Shown: one piece after another, positions 7,305 to 15,930 of the stretch
Position numbering within the stretch: the stretch's first letter is position 1
Layout of the letters: the number at the start of each line of letters is the position of its first letter
Assembly (NCBI GenBank): GCA_002321335.1
Contig: DCMG01000126.1
Coordinates: 27,062-45,112, forward strand
DNA from: Bacteroidales bacterium UBA1628
GTDB lineage: Bacteria; Bacteroidota; Bacteroidia; Bacteroidales; UBA932
Direction of reading: 5' to 3'
DNA: 18,051 bases
Made by a program: the position numbers and the translations under genes
Notes under the pieces: generated by a model
Told to the model about the DNA's origin: nothing
The model's database searches: none
Seen by the model: the letters and a program-made list of their open reading frames with translations, nothing else

Positions 7305-9080
7305 CTACAAGTTCAGCGACACTCCGGCGGTGACCCAAAGCCCTTTTTCAGCATAGAACGGATTCCTCTGGATTGTCTGACAAAGCAGGTTGCCTGATTC
7401 AAGCCAGAGTTCCACCTTCCTGTTGAACTTATAGCCGCAGTTCACGCCAAGATCCACATAACCTGGCACACGCACCTTGACAAAATCCTCGGCGACTGTA
7501 GACGCGCACTCACCTTCACGCCACGATGCGGCCTCCACAGAGACTCCGGCGTAAATACGAGAGCTGATGTCATACGAAGCCCTGACCTCTCCGCTGAACT
7601 TAGGAAGCGCGAAGCCATAACATGGCGTCTTGCCTGGGAATGACACATTTCGGTAGCGGAAATCAGCATCAACCTTCATGCGATTAGGCCTCCATCCAAG
7701 CAAGACATTGGCATAAAGCACATTCATGTCCGAATATACCACCGAAGGGACTAGCGTGCCGTCAGCGGTGAAAAGTCCTGCCTCCATCAATGCGTTACCA
7801 TACATGGCAAAGCCTCCGTTCACATCAAACTGCAGCGATGAAGCGATGCCTCCTCTCACGCCCAATCTGGCGTTCAGGCTCTCCACAGTGTTGTCTATCA
7901 GCGGCGTCATGAACTCGAAACCACGGTTCACCAAAAACGAAGGATTAAGATGGTGGTTCTCGGAAATCTGTGACGAATATGCGTTCAGGCGACCTCCGCC
8001 GGTAGCGTCCGCATAGAGAGAAACATTCTCGCCAGCTGCGAAACTGACATGGGCGTCAGGATAAAATATCTGTCCTGCGTCACCCTTCATCTTGCTGAAA
8101 AACAATGTGTCTGACGCATCGTTCCTGAACACGAATTCGAGTTTGACTCCAAGATTCAGGTTCCAACGTCCGTACTTGAACCTATAACTAGGGGTCAGAG
8201 CCACACGGCCAATGTTTCCGTTATAAAAGCGGCTGTATGAGGCGGACTCAATCTCGAATCCGACCAAAATGCTCCTGCGCGCGCTCAGCACGGGACCAGC
8301 AAGAGCATCGACAGAAAACCAGCCTTCTCCCAGATTGTCAACAGATTCACCACCAGGAAAAGCAAAGGATCCGTAGTCCAATCCGTCATTGGCGATACGC
8401 CCCCTCAACCCCACGTCATATAGGAAATACGACTCAGAATCATTGTTCGAGCGGACTCTTGCTTTAAAGTCAACGGCATTATATGAGCGTGACATTACCG
8501 TGTCCTTCGCGGCCAATCCATAATAGCCTACACCGAATGACAAAATGGCTTTGTCCCAGTTGAAACGTCCGTCAAAGCCAGCCGATGTCAATGCGTCATA
8601 GCCTTTGAACCCTCTCCCCGACTTGGCCAAACGGAAGAGTCCTTCCTTCAATTCCGGAGCGACCTCGTGATAGTTCCCCCAAAACGACTTGTGCCCGGCG
8701 TACAAACTCATCTGGAACGGACCGCTTTGCTCAGGACTGAACACAAACTCAAACTGAGGGTGAAGAGTGTAGCCAGCACCGGCCTTGAGATAAAGTTTCC
8801 GGCCTCTCCAGGCATCCTTGGCGGGTCTCATGTCCAACATATAAGGCTTGAAACTGTAAGCACCCTGATACGGTTTATCAAAAACCTCGTAATCAAAATC
8901 CAGATCGAAGCGGAGCAGCGAGTCCGGCACATTCATCTCCAGCAATGGCTTGTGAACCTCTGAGGCGTTGCCCTGATATGTGTTCGTGACCTCGACGGTC
9001 GGATTGAAGTTCTGCCCGAACGAAACCGCGGCGGTCATAAGCATTGCCGCGGAAACCATATATATCCTTCTCATATTCAT
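7305..9080 (-). CDS. Outer-membrane beta-barrel protein, TonB-receptor-like barrel without plug
   Basis: Secreted protein of 591 residues, function unknown. Seen: a signal peptide (MNMRR, hydrophobic run, cleavage probably after SFG near residue 22), an N-terminal segment (about 23-100) that includes VPDSLLRFDLDFDYEVFD, then alternating hydrophobic/polar strands rich in Tyr, Phe and Gly to the C-terminus. The last strands (about 535-591, with ESGNLLCQ, an ...NPFYAEKG turn and VTAGVSLNL) resemble the end of TonB-dependent receptors. No plug domain or TonB box is visible and the length is too short for a whole receptor. It follows the TPR gene by 5 bases and is closed by a terminator, so the two form one unit. 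I took the ATG at 9078-9080; a GTG at 9086 would overlap the TPR stop, and ATG 9074 is another choice. The barrel is likely, a transported substrate unknown. Confidence 0.8.
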   Translation of the reverse strand: MNMRRIYMVSAAMLMTAAVSFGQNFNPTVEVTNTYQGNASEVHKPLLEMNVPDSLLRFDLDFDYEVFDKPYQGAYSFKPYMLDMRPAKDAWRGRKLYLKAGAGYTLHPQFEFVFSPEQSGPFQMSLYAGHKSFWGNYHEVAPELKEGLFRLAKSGRGFKGYDALTSAGFDGRFNWDKAILSFGVGYYGLAAKDTVMSRSYNAVDFKARVRSNNDSESYFLYDVGLRGRIANDGLDYGSFAFPGGESVDNLGEGWFSVDALAGPVLSARRSILVGFEIESASYSRFYNGNIGRVALTPSYRFKYGRWNLNLGVKLEFVFRNDASDTLFFSKMKGDAGQIFYPDAHVSFAAGENVSLYADATGGGRLNAYSSQISENHHLNPSFLVNRGFEFMTPLIDNTVESLNARLGVRGGIASSLQFDVNGGFAMYGNALMEAGLFTADGTLVPSVVYSDMNVLYANVLLGWRPNRMKVDADFRYRNVSFPGKTPCYGFALPKFSGEVRASYDISSRIYAGVSVEAASWREGECASTVAEDFVKVRVPGYVDLGVNCGYKFNRKVELWLESGNLLCQTIQRNPFYAEKGLWVTAGVSLNL

Positions 9081-9085
9081 TACCA

Positions 9086-12000
9086 CTACATCATGGCTTT
9101 AAGTTTCTCAAGACGCATTCTGACATTGTCCAGCACATCATCTGACGTGCCTTCCGCAGGCTTGTAACCATTCTGGACACTCTCAAACGTGGCCTTTGCC
9201 TGAGTGAGGTTATCCTGCTCGGCGAACGAGTCTCCAAGAGTGATGAACGCTTTCGCGAGCCAGTAACTCTGGTCACCGGCCTTCTGGGCGAACGCATAGA
9301 CTTTCTTCTCGACCGTGTCATACTTGCCCTGGTCGCAGGCATCCTGAATGATCATATAGGTTGCCTCGGCACCCTCTGCGGTGGAAGGAGCAGAGCTGAG
9401 GCTTGTGAATATCTCAAACGCGGCTTCGCGCTCGTTCATCGAAAGAAGCGACTTTGCCTTGATATAATCCGCCTCACGTATCTCTGCTGCCGCACTCTTC
9501 CCGTCAGCCTTCACCTTGTCGGCGCATGACTTGGCCGAAGCCCAGTCTCCGGCCTTGTATGCCGAACGCATCATGCCGATCCTGGCCGTGTGCCTGTTGT
9601 TATCAATCTTGGCGTCCTCAAGCAGAGATGAATAGCCGCCGAACGCGTCCTTGTAACGCTGCAAGTCGTAAGACAGTCTTGAGAAGTTCAGGATTGCGGT
9701 CTCGGCGAACGCTGAGCCTTCGCCTTTCTCTATAGACTTCCTATACCAGTCGCAAGCCTGCTCTTTCTTTCCCGTGTTCCTGTAACATTCCGCAATATAG
9801 AATTCAGCCTCAGGAACTTTATGTCCTGACGGATAGCGCTCAAGGTAAGTCTGGAACGAGGCCAAAGCCTTACCGTAGTTCTCCGTGAGGAAAACCTGCT
9901 CGGCCGCGTTGAAGTACATTGTCTCCTTTTCGCTGTCGGACTTGTCCTTGATCACACCGGCCTTGTCGGCGAAATCAATGTACTCGTCCGTACGTCCCTG
10001 TGACTGGTAGATCGACTCAATGGCCAGAAGAGCGTCCTGGGCATATTCAGTGCCGGGCATTTCCGCGATGACCTGCTTGTAGTAGCCAAGGGACTGGTCG
10101 TACTCCGACATATTCCTTGAAATCATTCCAAGTTCGATCAGGGAGCGGGCCACGATGGTCTTGTCACTTGTGGAAGAACGGAGCTTCGTGAACGCCGACA
10201 CAGCGTCATCGTTTTTGCCGGCGGCGACGTACGCCCTGCCAAGCTCGAACATTGCGTCAGAGTAATATTCCACAGACGGCTTGGCGTTCAGAGCCTTTGA
10301 CAACGCACCGATCTTGCTGTCCATATCCCCGAGAAGCCCGTAGGCGATTCCGGCACGGTAGTTCGGGTAAAGGTTGTTCTTGTACGGGAAACGTTTAAGA
10401 GCGTTCTCATATTCAGTGACCGCGGCCTTGTAGTCCTTGCGGATGAAATCGCAGTCTGCGCGGCGGACGGCAGCGTCCTCACCCTCCGTCAGATCACGGC
10501 CTTGGAGATATTCATCAAACCACTTGGCGGCGCTGGCATAGTCTCCAAGACGGAAGTAACAGTAAGCCAGATCATAAGGAATAAGCCGTCCTTCCGTCTT
10601 TCCTTCAAGGGCTGAGTTGTTGTACAAGTCCTTGAACGTCTCCAGAGCCTTGTCGAACTGGTCGCTGCGGTAGTAGGACTCGCCGAGCCAATACCTTGAA
10701 AGTTGGGAGAACGGGGACCGTCTGTCAGAATAGAACGACGAAGCTCTCAGGAAAGGGACCGCATCCCTCCAGGAACCTGTCTCCACGAGCTGTTCGGCAC
10801 GCAAATAGTTGGCCTTCATATAGTTGGCCTTCTGGTCATTATCCAGCATGTCTATGTTGGAATATGCCTCCACGGCCCCGGCGTAATCGTGGCTGTAGAG
10901 TGACGCCAACGCCATATAACTGTAGATTCTCTCCCCTTTCTTCTTGTCTGAATATTTGGAAAGATATTCATTGAACACAGAAGGATTGTGGTTCAGGTCA
11001 AACGACAGCTTCGCATAGTTGAAATGCGCGTCCTCCTGTATGTCAGGGTTGAACGACCGTCCTGACGCATCTTTGAAAGCGTCGAGCGCCGCGACCTTGT
11101 TGCCTGTCTGGATGTAGCTGTAGGCCAGATTGTAGTTCGCTATCTGTCCGATGGAGTCGGTCCTGTTCCTCATCAGAGAGTAGTTCTCGATGGCTCCCTT
11201 GTAGTCTCCTGTGGCGTAAAGAAGCGATCCGGCGTAGAAATAGTCATTGCGGTCCATGTCGTTCTCCCCGCTCCGGGCCACATCGTAATATTCCTTGGCC
11301 TTGGCGGTGTTGCCTTTTGCCAGATACGATTCTGAGATGATCCTCGCAAGGTGCCGTTGGCGCTCCTTAGGGGCGTTTTCATAGACCTTCACTCCATTCT
11401 TCAGCACATAGGAATAGTCCTTCCGCATGAAGCGGCATTCCACCATATAGGAGTTGGACATCTCGGTGAAACGAGGATCCCTCGCCGCCTTCTCGAACCA
11501 ATCGAAAGCCTCGTCGAAATTCTTCTCGGAATAGTTGATGTAGCCCAATGAATATCTCGACGGTGCGGTGTAATCCGACTGAACCCTCTTCTCCGACTTC
11601 TCAAACAAAGACTTGGCCTTTGCCAGATCCCCGATCTCAAAGTATGAATATGCCTGCTTGAAAGCATATTCAGCGACAAGATCGGACGGAAGCCTTTTCT
11701 CCGGTACTCTGTCAAACTCTGAAACGGCGGCATTGTAGTCCTGTTTGTCAAATAGATTCAACGCTTTGTAGAAATGGATCTGCGGCACAAGGACGGAATA
11801 CGGGTGCGCGGCCACAAATTCATCTGCCAAAGTCTCGTTCCCGACCTCCTGCAGCCTCACGGAGCAAAGGGCCTCGTAGCCGCCGGCGGTCACATCCCCG
11901 GTTCCGGCATAGATTTCTCCGAATATGCTTCCCGCCCTCTCGAACATTCCATGTCCATAGAGTTCAGTGGCGAGACGGTACTGATCACGACCGGCCTCCT

Positions 12001-12091
12001 GGGCCGACACGACCGTACCCGCACCAAGTGAGAGCGCCGCCAGAAGCGCCGCCGCAAGTTTGCTTGTCATATAGTTTCCAATCATTTTCAT
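9086..12091 (-). CDS. Secreted giant tetratricopeptide repeat protein
   Basis: Exported helical-repeat scaffold of 1001 residues, function unknown. Seen: a signal peptide (MKMIGNYMTSK, an Ala/Leu-rich core, cleavage probably after VSA at 30), then almost nothing but TPR-type helix pairs. Clear examples lie at about 105-130, 143-175 and 177-206, and the last resembles a classic TPR (YWLAKAFITLGDSFAEQDN, then a Gln-Ala-Lys helix) before a short C-terminus ending MRLEKLKAMM. There is room for roughly 25 repeats. No enzymatic motif is visible. TPR proteins bind protein partners; with a periplasmic location and a barrel gene 5 bases downstream, a role in assembling or scaffolding an outer-membrane complex is plausible inference. 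Start: the ATG at 12089-12091 is chosen over a TTG just upstream; ATGs at 12085 and 12070 also keep the signal peptide. Confidence 0.9.
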   Translation of the reverse strand: MKMIGNYMTSKLAAALLAALSLGAGTVVSAQEAGRDQYRLATELYGHGMFERAGSIFGEIYAGTGDVTAGGYEALCSVRLQEVGNETLADEFVAAHPYSVLVPQIHFYKALNLFDKQDYNAAVSEFDRVPEKRLPSDLVAEYAFKQAYSYFEIGDLAKAKSLFEKSEKRVQSDYTAPSRYSLGYINYSEKNFDEAFDWFEKAARDPRFTEMSNSYMVECRFMRKDYSYVLKNGVKVYENAPKERQRHLARIISESYLAKGNTAKAKEYYDVARSGENDMDRNDYFYAGSLLYATGDYKGAIENYSLMRNRTDSIGQIANYNLAYSYIQTGNKVAALDAFKDASGRSFNPDIQEDAHFNYAKLSFDLNHNPSVFNEYLSKYSDKKKGERIYSYMALASLYSHDYAGAVEAYSNIDMLDNDQKANYMKANYLRAEQLVETGSWRDAVPFLRASSFYSDRRSPFSQLSRYWLGESYYRSDQFDKALETFKDLYNNSALEGKTEGRLIPYDLAYCYFRLGDYASAAKWFDEYLQGRDLTEGEDAAVRRADCDFIRKDYKAAVTEYENALKRFPYKNNLYPNYRAGIAYGLLGDMDSKIGALSKALNAKPSVEYYSDAMFELGRAYVAAGKNDDAVSAFTKLRSSTSDKTIVARSLIELGMISRNMSEYDQSLGYYKQVIAEMPGTEYAQDALLAIESIYQSQGRTDEYIDFADKAGVIKDKSDSEKETMYFNAAEQVFLTENYGKALASFQTYLERYPSGHKVPEAEFYIAECYRNTGKKEQACDWYRKSIEKGEGSAFAETAILNFSRLSYDLQRYKDAFGGYSSLLEDAKIDNNRHTARIGMMRSAYKAGDWASAKSCADKVKADGKSAAAEIREADYIKAKSLLSMNEREAAFEIFTSLSSAPSTAEGAEATYMIIQDACDQGKYDTVEKKVYAFAQKAGDQSYWLAKAFITLGDSFAEQDNLTQAKATFESVQNGYKPAEGTSDDVLDNVRMRLEKLKAMM

Positions 12092-12108
12092 CAACGAAAA
12101 ATATTCTA

Positions 12109-12116
12109 CAAATTTA
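12109..12116 (-). promoter_or_regulatory. Candidate -7 box for the TPR-barrel unit
   Basis: The minus strand reads TAAATTTG, an exact TAnnTTTG match, ending 17 bases before the chosen ATG. I see no TTTG at the -33 position. The implied leader is only about 14 bases. It lies in the 96-base divergent region shared with ftsE. Confidence 0.5.
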
Positions 12117-12172
12117 CTTAAGGAAAATGAAAAATAACATACATATTTCCTAAATATACCCGAAAAATAAAG

Positions 12173-12180
12173 TATATTTG
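12173..12180 (+). promoter_or_regulatory. Candidate -7 box for the ftsE-nth-antiporter operon
   Basis: TATATTTG matches TAnnTTTG exactly and ends 7 bases before the ftsE ATG. With a usual start a few bases after the box, the mRNA would have a leader of about 4 bases or none. No clear -33 TTTG is present; a TTTC lies 23 bases upstream. The region 12092-12187 holds this box and the opposing one and nothing else I can recognise. Confidence 0.5.
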
Positions 12181-12187
12181 CGTTACT

Positions 12188-12922
12188 ATGGAAGTAAACG
12201 CGCTATCAGCATCAAAAAGCGAGCCGCTGGTCTCATTCCGGGACGCGGACATCGTTAACGGGGAAAGCACCGTGATCTACGGGCTTGACATGGACATATT
12301 CCCGGGAGATTTCATATACATCGTCGGCAAGGTCGGGACCGGCAAGACCTCGATCATCCGCACGATGATCGGCGAGAACCCCTTGGAGAAGGGATCCGGC
12401 GAGGTCTGCGGCTTCAAGCTGAACGGGCTGAAGGACAAGGATATTCCTTACCTCAGGCGCAAGATAGGAGTGGTGTTTCAGGATTTCCAGCTGCTGATGG
12501 ACAGGTCCGTCGAGAGCAATCTGGAGTTTGTCCTCAAGGCCACTGGCTGGAAGGACCGCAACGAGATAGACAAGAGAATCATCGAGGTCCTGGCCGATGT
12601 CGGAATGGAGAACAAGGCGCACAAGATGCCTCACCAGCTCTCGGGAGGCGAGCAGCAGCGCATCGCAATCGCCCGTTCCCTTCTGAACAGGCCAAGGCTC
12701 ATCATCGCTGACGAGCCGACCGGCAATCTGGACAACGAGACGGCAGACGGGATCCTGCGGTTGCTGACCGGAATCAACAAGGAGGACGGCACGGCCATCG
12801 TGATGGTCACTCACAACAGAGGCATCTTCGAGAAGTATCCCGGCAGGGTCTTCGTCTGCAAGGACGAGAAGTGCAAGGAGAACCTTAACGATGAAGTGAT
12901 AGACCTTGCCTTGACCATATAG
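12188..12922 (+). CDS. ftsE: FtsE-type ABC transporter ATP-binding protein
   Basis: ATPase that with the membrane protein FtsX controls cell-wall hydrolases during division. Seen in 244 residues: Walker A GKVGTGKT (47-54), Q98 of the Q-loop, signature LSGGEQQR (151-158), Walker B LIIADE (171-176) with E176, and the H-loop H209. The sequence around FQDFQLLMDRSV matches FtsE, whose usual length is about 220. The N-terminus has about 12 extra residues and the C-terminus about 20, ending in acidic sequence. No ftsX follows; the next genes are nth and an antiporter, 6 bases and a 4-base overlap away. In Bacteroidota the two fts genes are often apart, so this is not alarming. A LolD-type transporter ATPase is the main alternative. 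Confidence 0.82.
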   Translation: MEVNALSASKSEPLVSFRDADIVNGESTVIYGLDMDIFPGDFIYIVGKVGTGKTSIIRTMIGENPLEKGSGEVCGFKLNGLKDKDIPYLRRKIGVVFQDFQLLMDRSVESNLEFVLKATGWKDRNEIDKRIIEVLADVGMENKAHKMPHQLSGGEQQRIAIARSLLNRPRLIIADEPTGNLDNETADGILRLLTGINKEDGTAIVMVTHNRGIFEKYPGRVFVCKDEKCKENLNDEVIDLALTI

Positions 12923-12928
12923 ACTCTT

Positions 12929-13576
12929 ATGCTGAAAAAAGACAGGTATCATCACATACTCTCCTGGTTTCAGGCCAACCAGCCGGAAGTCAGGACAGAA
13001 CTGCACTACGAATCCCCTTTCCAATTGCTTGTGGCTGTGATTCTGAGTGCACAATGCACTGACAGAAGGGTGAATATGGTCGCTCCGGAGCTTTTCAGGA
13101 AGTTTCCGAAGCCGGAGGATCTGGCCTCCGCATCGTTCGAGGAAGTGCTGGCGGTGATCAAAAGCATTTCCTACCCCAACAGCAAGGCGGCGCACCTCAT
13201 CGGGATGGCTCAAAAATTGTTGCGGGAATATGCCGGTGAAGTTCCGTCGGACATAGACCAGATGATGACTCTTCCCGGGGTCGGACGCAAGACGGCCAAC
13301 GTTCTCGCCTCCGTGATTTATGATAAACCGGTGATCGCTGTTGACACGCACGTTTTCCGTGTATCCCACAGGATGGGATTGTCTGACGGGAAGACCGTGG
13401 AGGCTGTAGAAAAGGAGCTTGAGTCATACATTCCGGCAGGACTGAGGGCAAGGGCGCACCACTGGCTCATTCTCCACGGACGGTACACCTGCACGGCCAG
13501 AACCCCGAAATGCGAAGGGTGTCCGCTGAGGGACTGGTGCCGTGACTACGAACAGAAACACAGAATGATATTATGA
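12929..13576 (+). CDS. nth: Endonuclease III, DNA glycosylase/AP lyase
   Basis: Base-excision repair enzyme that removes oxidised pyrimidines and nicks at the abasic site. Seen in 215 residues, the normal length: helix-hairpin-helix LPGVGRKTA (115-123) with catalytic Lys121, Asp139 in VDTHVFR, and four cysteines C188, C195, C198 and C204 spaced 6-2-5 for the 4Fe-4S cluster. Every active-site and cluster residue is in place, so it should be functional. It starts 6 bases after ftsE, and its last bases overlap the start of the antiporter gene (ATGA, 13573-13576), which suggests translational coupling. The co-transcribed genes have no known link to DNA repair. Confidence 0.97.
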   Translation: MLKKDRYHHILSWFQANQPEVRTELHYESPFQLLVAVILSAQCTDRRVNMVAPELFRKFPKPEDLASASFEEVLAVIKSISYPNSKAAHLIGMAQKLLREYAGEVPSDIDQMMTLPGVGRKTANVLASVIYDKPVIAVDTHVFRVSHRMGLSDGKTVEAVEKELESYIPAGLRARAHHWLILHGRYTCTARTPKCEGCPLRDWCRDYEQKHRMIL

Positions 13577-15063
13577 TACAGTTTTCCCCTGAGAACATAC
13601 TCCTCATCGGATCCATCCTGATATTCACGGCGATACTCATCAGCCGGGCCGGATTCAAGTTCGGGATCCCGGTCCTGCTCCTGTTCATCGTCGTCGGGAT
13701 GGCGTTCGGAGTCGACGGACTCGGACTGGCGTTCGACAATTTCCACATAGCACAGTTCATCGGCACCATCGCCCTCTGCGTCATCCTGTACTGCGGAGGC
13801 CTTGAGACGAAATTCGACACGATAAAACCTGTTCTGAAAGAAGGAATCGTGCTGTCCACGGTCGGGGTTTTCCTGACGGCCTTGTTCACGGGCGGATTCA
13901 TCTATTTGCTGACAAGGGTCGGGCATCTTTCCGAGGGAATGTCGATTGTGATGTGCTTCCTGCTCGCGGCCGTGATGTCGTCAACAGACTCTGCGTCAGT
14001 GTTCAACATCCTGAGGAACGCCAAGATGAAACTGAAGGAGAACCTTCAGCCTGTCCTTGAGCTGGAGTCCGGATCCAACGACCCGATGGCCTACGTCATC
14101 ACCATCGTGCTCATCCAGTGCGCCCAGCAGCTTTTCGAGCCGGCATCCGGAATCAACATCGACTACGCAAGGATGGTCGGCAACGCACTTCTGACATTCA
14201 CGATGCAGCTTGGAATCGGCGCGATCATGGGTGTCGGACTCGGCCGCGCGTTCTCCTGGGCTCTCGGGAAACTGAGCCTGAACGGAGCGTCCCTATACGC
14301 CATCCTCGTGCTGAGCATCGGCTTCTTCATCTACTCGATCACAGGACTTGTGAACGGCAACGGATTCCTAGCCATCTACCTCGCGGGTGTGATCATCGGC
14401 AACAAGCCGATGGCCCACAAAAGGGAGGTTTTCCGGTTCAGTGACACGGTCACATGGCTGATGCAGATGGGGATGTTCCTCACGCTCGGGCTGCTCGTCA
14501 ACCCTAAGGAAATGCTTTCCGTGGCTCCGGTCGCTCTGCTCATCGGAGTGTTCCTGACCTTTGTCGGCCGTCCGCTTGCCGTGTTCATCTCCCTGCTGCC
14601 ATTCAGAAGACTTTCGTTCAAGGCAAGAGTGTTCATCTCATGGGTCGGCCTGAAAGGCGCGACCCCGATCATCTTCGCGATATTCACTGTCGTGGCCGAT
14701 ATTCCGGGGTCCGACCAGATCTTCAACATCGTCTTTTTCATCACGATGGTCTCCATGCTGATCCAAGGCATGAGCATTCCGGCTGTGGCCCGGAAACTGA
14801 ATCTTGCGCTGCCTCAGGAGAAGGCGCCGGAGACTTTCGGGATCGAGATTCCGGAAGAGGCCGGCAAGCTTATGGATCACCGGCTTACAGAATCCGATCT
14901 GGCGGCTGGAGACACACTGAAAGAAGTTGTCCTTCCAGAGGGCACACGTGTCGTGATGATAAAGAGGGACGGCGAGTTGATCGTCCCGGACGGTTCGGTC
15001 AAGCTCAAGGTCGGGGACAAGCTGCTCATGATTATGGGCAACCAATTTGACGAATCGGAATAA
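13573..15063 (+). CDS. Potassium/proton antiporter, CPA1 NhaP2/CvrA family with C-terminal RCK_C domain
   Basis: Inner-membrane cation/proton exchanger of 496 residues. Seen: about twelve hydrophobic segments from 8 to 405; the TD pair at 138-139 in SSTDSASVF; the SND motif at 168-170 whose N169-D170 are the expected ion-binding residues; a conserved charged RRLSFKAR stretch (345-352) and WVGLKGATPI (357-366). The soluble tail (about 430-496: GDTLKEVVLP, DGELIVPDG, VGDKLLMIMG) is a TrkA_C/RCK_C regulatory domain. NhaP2-type proteins usually carry this tail and exchange K+ for H+; which cation is used here is inferred. It overlaps nth by 4 bases. Prolines are mostly CCG, unlike gpmA next door. 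The 3' end carries the TTTG element of the gpmA promoter. Confidence 0.9.
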   Translation: MIQFSPENILLIGSILIFTAILISRAGFKFGIPVLLLFIVVGMAFGVDGLGLAFDNFHIAQFIGTIALCVILYCGGLETKFDTIKPVLKEGIVLSTVGVFLTALFTGGFIYLLTRVGHLSEGMSIVMCFLLAAVMSSTDSASVFNILRNAKMKLKENLQPVLELESGSNDPMAYVITIVLIQCAQQLFEPASGINIDYARMVGNALLTFTMQLGIGAIMGVGLGRAFSWALGKLSLNGASLYAILVLSIGFFIYSITGLVNGNGFLAIYLAGVIIGNKPMAHKREVFRFSDTVTWLMQMGMFLTLGLLVNPKEMLSVAPVALLIGVFLTFVGRPLAVFISLLPFRRLSFKARVFISWVGLKGATPIIFAIFTVVADIPGSDQIFNIVFFITMVSMLIQGMSIPAVARKLNLALPQEKAPETFGIEIPEEAGKLMDHRLTESDLAAGDTLKEVVLPEGTRVVMIKRDGELIVPDGSVKLKVGDKLLMIMGNQFDESE

Positions 15064-15076
15064 TGATGTAAATTTG
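15046..15076 (+). promoter_or_regulatory. Strong Bacteroidota-type promoter for gpmA
   Basis: TTTG at 15046-15049, a 19-base spacer, then TAAATTTG at 15069-15076: both elements match the published Bacteroides -33/-7 consensus exactly. The -33 element is inside the antiporter coding sequence, and the -7 box starts 6 bases after its stop. A start near 15082 would give gpmA a leader of about 67 bases that contains REP copy B. This is the best promoter match in the window and suits a highly expressed glycolytic gene. Confidence 0.78.
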
Positions 15077-15090
15077 CAGCCCGGTGCTCC

Positions 15091-15115
15091 GGTCGCTGAG
15101 TCTGCCGAAGCGACT
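15091..15115 (+). repeat. REP-like palindromic repeat, copy B
   Basis: Arms GGTCGCT (15091-15097) and AGCGACT (15109-15115) pair over six Watson-Crick pairs plus a G-T, around the 11-base loop GAGTCTGCCGA (15098-15108). It is in the same orientation as copy D. It lies within the predicted gpmA leader, about 33 bases before the start codon. The preceding bases (CGGTGCTCC, from 15082) may be a degenerate partner arm. Confidence 0.75.
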
Positions 15116-15148
15116 GTATAATATGAATTAAACCAAATTATTAGGAAT

Positions 15149-15895
15149 ATGAAAAGAATTGTACTTATCCGTCACGGCGAAAGCCAGTGGAACAAGGAGA
15201 ACAGGTTCACAGGCTGGACCAACGTCGACCTCAGCGAGAAGGGTGTTCAGGAAGCCCTCGACGCCGGAAAGGCCCTCAAAGAGGCCGGAATCACCTTCGA
15301 GGTCGCCTACACCTCTTATCTTAAAAGAGCCATCAAGACCCTCAACAACGTTCTCGATGCCATGGATCTCGACTGGATTCCTGTAAAGAAGACTTGGAGG
15401 CTCAACGAGAAGCACTACGGAATGCTTCAGGGTCTGAACAAGGCCGAGACCGCCCAGAAGTACGGTGACGAGCAGGTGCTCATCTGGCGCCGCAGCTTCG
15501 ATGTTGCTCCTCACAACCTTCCTGAAGACGATCCTAACAGCGCTACCAAGGATCCTCGCTACGCCCTCGTTCCTGATCAGTACATTCCTCGCACAGAGGC
15601 CCTGAAGAACTGCATCGAGCGTGTGATGCCTTACTGGGAGTGCGAGATCTTCCCTGCCCTCAAGCAGCACGACAACATCGTGGTTGTGGCTCACGGCAAC
15701 AGCCTTCGTGGCGTTGTGAAGCATCTCAAGGGAATCTCTGACGCTGACATCGTTGGACTCAACATTCCTACAGCAACTCCTTACGTCTTCGAGTTCGATG
15801 ACGATCTCAACCTCGTAAAGGATTACTATCTCGCTGATCCTGAGGAGCTCAAGCGCAAGCAGGAGGCTGTGGCCAAACAAGGTAAGTCGAAATAA
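15149..15895 (+). CDS. gpmA: 2,3-bisphosphoglycerate-dependent phosphoglycerate mutase
   Basis: Glycolytic and gluconeogenic enzyme interconverting 3- and 2-phosphoglycerate through a phosphohistidine. Seen in 248 residues, the usual length: the RHGESQWN motif (8-15) with phosphoryl-accepting H9, R60, E87 in RLNEKHYG, the RR pair at 114-115, and H182 in AHGNSLRG. All catalytic residues are present. Codon use stands apart: all 12 prolines are CCT, and most arginines in the second half are CGC or CGT, while neighbours favour CCG and AGG. That is the pattern of a highly expressed gene and fits the strong promoter. The last four codons and the stop form the left arm of an 18-base inverted repeat (15881-15918). 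Confidence 0.97.
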   Translation: MKRIVLIRHGESQWNKENRFTGWTNVDLSEKGVQEALDAGKALKEAGITFEVAYTSYLKRAIKTLNNVLDAMDLDWIPVKKTWRLNEKHYGMLQGLNKAETAQKYGDEQVLIWRRSFDVAPHNLPEDDPNSATKDPRYALVPDQYIPRTEALKNCIERVMPYWECEIFPALKQHDNIVVVAHGNSLRGVVKHLKGISDADIVGLNIPTATPYVFEFDDDLNLVKDYYLADPEELKRKQEAVAKQGKSK

Positions 15896-15918
15896 TTAAA
15901 TAATTATTTCGACTTACC
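15881..15918. repeat. 18-base perfect inverted repeat spanning the gpmA stop codon
   Basis: Bases 15881-15898 and 15901-15918 are exact reverse complements separated by AA. The left arm holds the last codons and the TAA of gpmA. In RNA this is a long hairpin with an AU-rich upper half. No T run follows on either strand, so a classic intrinsic terminator is not shown; a 3' stabilising or processing hairpin is equally possible. Confidence 0.85.
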
Positions 15919-15930
15919 GGAATAATTCCT

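Noticed and set aside
12233..13369. A 378-codon open frame on the minus strand
   Set aside because: It lies opposite ftsE and nth, both of which have complete active sites, and its composition is that of an antisense shadow of GC-rich codons.
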